64,000 nt of DNA from Lachnospiraceae bacterium (GTDB lineage Bacteria > Bacillota > Clostridia > Lachnospirales > Lachnospiraceae), in assembly GCA_017461725.1 (NCBI GenBank), contig JAFTXG010000001.1, forward strand, positions 49,984 through 113,983. The letters are read 5' to 3'. The position numbers were made by a program, and so were the translations under genes. Below the pieces are notes generated by a model, which saw only the letters and a program-made list of their open reading frames with translations, did not search any database and was not told where the DNA came from. Below, in pieces: positions 61,179-64,000 of this stretch. Every line of letters begins with the position of its first letter. Position 1 is the stretch's first letter.

Positions 61179-61214
61179 TTAACGGGACAATCGGGAATCA
61201 ACATTTGCACGGAA
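61179..61214. repeat. Dispersed 36-bp repeat, copy 2
   Basis: Inverted copy of 42322-42358 with two substitutions and one deletion; contains TTAACGGGACAATCGGGAAT and TTTGCACGGAA. Together with the palindrome just before it, this fills the gap upstream of sigK. Confidence 0.75.
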
Positions 61215-61282
61215 TTCTTTTCTGCGGCACCTGACTGATGCGAGGCGCAAGAGCAGGATATTTAACATTCACAATCTTAAAT

Positions 61283-62191
61283 TCAGCAATTCGCATTAAC
61301 CCATTCTATGATGGCATCAAATCTTTCTTTTGTTAATGCATGTCCACCAGAGTATCTCTTATGTTGTAGGTTTTGTAATGCACCAAATGCTGAATATGCG
61401 GGACTGGCTTTCTCAATGATATATGAGGCATCTTTTGAATATTTATCATCATCACTGGAAACGATAAGTAACCGCCTCGGTGCAATGCATGAAACCAAAT
61501 CATAGATATCATATTTTCCATGGAAATTTGGAATTACACTTGCCATTTCAATTCCTACATTGTTTAGCATGCGATTCTCATAAGTACAAGCACTACCACT
61601 TGCACAACTAAAGGTAATGCGTTCATCTAATGCGGAAAGGAACAATACTGTATTCCCACCATACGAATGCCCCAAGGTTCCGATTCTTTTATTATCAACA
61701 AAGTCAAGACCAGAAAGCAATGTTATCCCATTCATCGCGTCATCTAATACTTTCTTCATCAGATAATCTCCTTTTAGAATCCGATAACACATTTCGTCAA
61801 AATGTTGCCAAAAATCAAACCCCTCTACACTAGGGTCTCTGCGTCTATCCTCAAAGCATATTGAGTCAGGGGCCAACACGACAAAGCCCTTTTTCACTAA
61901 CTCAAGCCCAAAAGCTTGCAACGGATTGCCCGCTAAACCGCACACTTCACTTTTCCCCAAATGATGTTCTCTATTATGCTGATGATTGATAAGAATTGCA
62001 GGATTGCTATTAAGTCTTTCCGGAAGCAACAAAAAGGCTCTTACTGTATCATCAAAAGAATCATACTCAATTAGTTGTCTTGTATAGCCATCTTCTTCCG
62101 TTGATTCTAATACCCTATACTCGACCTTTGATATGGAATTGAAAAGTTTCACTCCTATTGCATCTGCTATTTTATCTCTTAAATGCATCAT
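61283..62191 (-). CDS. Alpha/beta hydrolase, dienelactone-hydrolase/acetylxylan-esterase-like
   Basis: 302-residue hydrolase: nucleophile in GTLGHSYGGNTVLF near 195; likely Asp in SSDDDKYSKD near 250 and His in YSGGHALTKERFD near 283. HQHNREHHLGKSE near 70 is unusual and metal-site-like but unproven. Substrate unknown. The gene is clearly more AT-rich than radA and sigK on either side, which suggests later acquisition. ATG after AAAGGATAG. Confidence 0.8.
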   Translation of the reverse strand: MMHLRDKIADAIGVKLFNSISKVEYRVLESTEEDGYTRQLIEYDSFDDTVRAFLLLPERLNSNPAILINHQHNREHHLGKSEVCGLAGNPLQAFGLELVKKGFVVLAPDSICFEDRRRDPSVEGFDFWQHFDEMCYRILKGDYLMKKVLDDAMNGITLLSGLDFVDNKRIGTLGHSYGGNTVLFLSALDERITFSCASGSACTYENRMLNNVGIEMASVIPNFHGKYDIYDLVSCIAPRRLLIVSSDDDKYSKDASYIIEKASPAYSAFGALQNLQHKRYSGGHALTKERFDAIIEWVNANC

Positions 62192-62234
62192 TCGCTACTA
62201 TCCTTTCAAATTCTTATTTATCTGCACAGATACC

Positions 62235-63596
62235 TCACAGCAGTTCGATCGCCTCTCGCACATTCGCCACGCCCACCAGCTGGATCCCGGGCACGGAATA
62301 TGCCTGATCCAGGCAACTCTTTGGCAGGATGCAGCGCCTGAAGCCCAGCTTTGCAGCCTCGCGGACCCGCTGCTCGGTGGCGCTGACGCTGCGGACCTCG
62401 CCGGACAGACCTACCTCGCCGAAGATGACGGTCTTTCCGTCGATGCAGCTATTCTTAAAGCTGGAGGCCAGAGCCATGACAATGGCCAAGTCAATGGCCG
62501 GCTCACTGATGCGCATGCCGCCGGCAATATTTACATAGGCATCCTCACTGTTTAAGTGAATGCCTGCACGCTTTTCCAAAACTGCCATCAACAGGTTCAC
62601 ACGGTTATAGTCCGCTCCCGCCGCGGTACGCCTGGGCATACCGAAATTGCTGCGGCATACCAATGCCTGTACTTCCAAAAGGATCGGTCTGGTGCCCTCC
62701 ATCAGGCAGGCAACCACCGAACCGGAGGCATCCTCCGGCTTTCCATTTAACATAAACTCAGAGGGATTGAGCACTTCTTTCAGTCCCTCCTGGGTCATCT
62801 CAAACACACCGATCTCATTGGTGGAGCCAAAACGATTCTTTACCCCCCGCAGGATACGGTAGGACGCGCTGCGGTCGCCCTCAAAGTAAAGCACAGTGTC
62901 CACCATGTGCTCCAGCACTCTAGGGCCAGCCACCACGCCCTCCTTGGTCACATGGCCGACGATAAAGATACTGATCCCATAGCCCTTCGCCAGATTCATC
63001 AGCACCGTCGTCGCCTCTCTGACCTGGCTCACACTGCCCGGTGCGGAGGTGCCGTCCTCGCTGTACATGGTCTGAATAGAGTCGATGACCACGATTTCCG
63101 GACGTTTTTTCTCGATCACTTCCTGGATCGTCCGCAGGGAGGTCTCACAGAGAAATCTCAGATCGCCGGAAAACTCACCCATGCGGAGCGCACGAAGTTT
63201 GATCTGGCGCAGTGATTCCTCGCCGGATATGTAGAGCACAGAGCGCCCGTCTGCTGAAAGGTTGCGGCAGACCTGCAGAAGGATCGTCGATTTACCGATA
63301 CCGGGATCACCGCCCACCAAAATCAGGGAGCCGCCCACGATGCCGCCTCCCAACACTCGATCCAGTTCATCCATGCCGGTGGAGATGCGGGCGTCGTCGG
63401 AAGCATCCACTTCCTCCAAACGCACCGGCTCCGCGTTGGTGAATGACCGCACTGCCTTTGCACCGGGGGACTTTCGCTCCACCGGTGCCTCCACCATGGT
63501 ATTCCACTCGCGGCAGCCCGGGCACTGCCCCACCCACTTGGAGGACTCGTGCCCGCAGCTGCTGCAGAAAAATGCTGTCACCTTTGCTTTTGCCAT
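62235..63596 (-). CDS. radA: DNA repair protein RadA
   Basis: RecA-like branch-migration ATPase, 453 residues. N-terminal C4 zinc finger (Cys11, Cys14, Cys25, Cys28), Walker A GGDPGIGKS (95-103), the RadA-specific KNRFG motif (GVKNRFGSTNEIGVF near 260) and a C-terminal Lon-protease-like domain. Follows clpC by four bases, a typical Firmicutes order. Confidence 0.97.
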   Translation of the reverse strand: MAKAKVTAFFCSSCGHESSKWVGQCPGCREWNTMVEAPVERKSPGAKAVRSFTNAEPVRLEEVDASDDARISTGMDELDRVLGGGIVGGSLILVGGDPGIGKSTILLQVCRNLSADGRSVLYISGEESLRQIKLRALRMGEFSGDLRFLCETSLRTIQEVIEKKRPEIVVIDSIQTMYSEDGTSAPGSVSQVREATTVLMNLAKGYGISIFIVGHVTKEGVVAGPRVLEHMVDTVLYFEGDRSASYRILRGVKNRFGSTNEIGVFEMTQEGLKEVLNPSEFMLNGKPEDASGSVVACLMEGTRPILLEVQALVCRSNFGMPRRTAAGADYNRVNLLMAVLEKRAGIHLNSEDAYVNIAGGMRISEPAIDLAIVMALASSFKNSCIDGKTVIFGEVGLSGEVRSVSATEQRVREAAKLGFRRCILPKSCLDQAYSVPGIQLVGVANVREAIELL

Positions 63597-63600
63597 CTAA

Positions 63601-64000
63601 TTAACTCCTTCTGACCACAAAGCGCAGTTCATTATGATATACACGCAGGCTGACCTTATCGCCTGCCTTAATCTTGCCGCCGAGAATCTCCTCCGCCAGC
63701 TTATCCTCCACCAGATTCTGGATCGTTCGGCGAAGTGGACGTGCACCGTATTTGCGGTCATAGCCCTTCTCGATGATCAACGCCTTCGCCGCGTCACCGG
63801 CGGTCAGGGTGATGTCCATCTGAGCCTTGGTGCGGCTGCTCAGATTCTTCATCATGATCTCCACGATGTCCTTCATCTGTTCCTTCGTCAACGCATGGAA
63901 CACGATGGTCTCATCGATACGGTTCAAAAACTCCGGCTTGAACAGGCGCTTCACCTCCTCCATGACACCGTTTTTCATGGTCTGGTAAGCCGCTGTCTCG
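63601..64000 (-). CDS. clpC: ClpC ATPase, C-terminal part (runs off the window)
   Basis: The last roughly 133 residues of an AAA+ unfoldase that feeds ClpP: FKPEFLNRIDETIVFHAL (sensor-2 region) and GYDRKYGARPLRRTIQNLVED. The frame is open to the window edge, with ETAAYQT before the first Met, so the gene continues beyond 64000. A ClpB or ClpE would look similar; the radA neighbour favours ClpC. Confidence 0.9.
   Translation of the reverse strand, partial: ETAAYQTMKNGVMEEVKRLFKPEFLNRIDETIVFHALTKEQMKDIVEIMMKNLSSRTKAQMDITLTAGDAAKALIIEKGYDRKYGARPLRRTIQNLVEDKLAEEILGGKIKAGDKVSLRVYHNELRFVVRRS

Overview
The window looks like chromosome of a spore-forming, Gram-positive gut clostridium of the Lachnospiraceae type. 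Evidence: strong AAGGAGG ribosome sites, sigma-A promoters of the TTGACA-17-TATAAT kind, a threonyl T-box, a preQ1-like leader before queT, ECF vitamin-type transporters, the clpC-radA pair, a sporulation sigma-K gene, and plant-polysaccharide catabolism. Almost every gene is on the minus strand. No rRNA and no CRISPR array is visible.

Layout. 0-8.3 kb: an LplABC-type sugar importer, a GNAT acetyltransferase, a GH127-type glycosidase, a PHP phosphoesterase and a divergent TIM-barrel isomerase, ending in a decayed Rpn-family remnant. 8.9-18.4 kb: a complete L-rhamnose module (rhaD, rhaA, rhaB, an intracellular GH78 rhamnosidase, an AraC regulator and an extra AraB-type kinase) behind one good sigma-A promoter. 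18.4-25.2 kb: a candidate small RNA, two oppositely oriented tRNA-Leu genes, an orphan adenine methyltransferase, membrane proteins of unknown function and a YolD/Y-family polymerase pair. 25.3-30.5 kb: an ECF transporter (S, T and fused double ATPase) interleaved with two SAM hydrolases (DUF62). 30.7-36.4 kb: topA, dprA and comM/yifB. 36.5-43.7 kb: glsA, an esterase, queT, a damaged hicAB toxin-antitoxin pair, thrS with its T-box, and a membrane-anchored unknown with a distinctive promoter. 44-52.8 kb: an Opp/Nik-type ABC importer next to larC, larB and larE, which make the nickel-pincer cofactor; the neighbourhood suggests nickel uptake feeding cofactor synthesis. 52.9-54.7 kb: a VanW protein and a lysophospholipase-like hydrolase.

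54.8-61.0 kb is the most striking region. The gene for the late mother-cell sigma factor SigK is split. Its 3' half lies at 54821-55192 and its 5' half at 60734-61000. Between them is a compact skin-like element of 5,544 bp carrying its own serine recombinase and four other genes. Joining the halves at a shared AATG core restores a continuous 211-residue SigK without a pro-sequence. The predicted excised circle has a perfect 9-bp-arm palindrome at its junction. Intact genes of this kind are known from the skin elements of Bacillus subtilis and Clostridioides difficile; this one is much smaller and carries different cargo (tandem P-II protein, DUF1538 membrane protein, Gfo/Idh/MocA oxidoreductase).

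The right edge holds an alpha/beta hydrolase, radA and the 3' end of clpC. Two themes recur: intrinsic terminators that overlap the promoter of the next gene, and short purine-rich tandem repeats, two of them in frame inside conserved proteins. All assignments come from reading the sequence; no database search was run.
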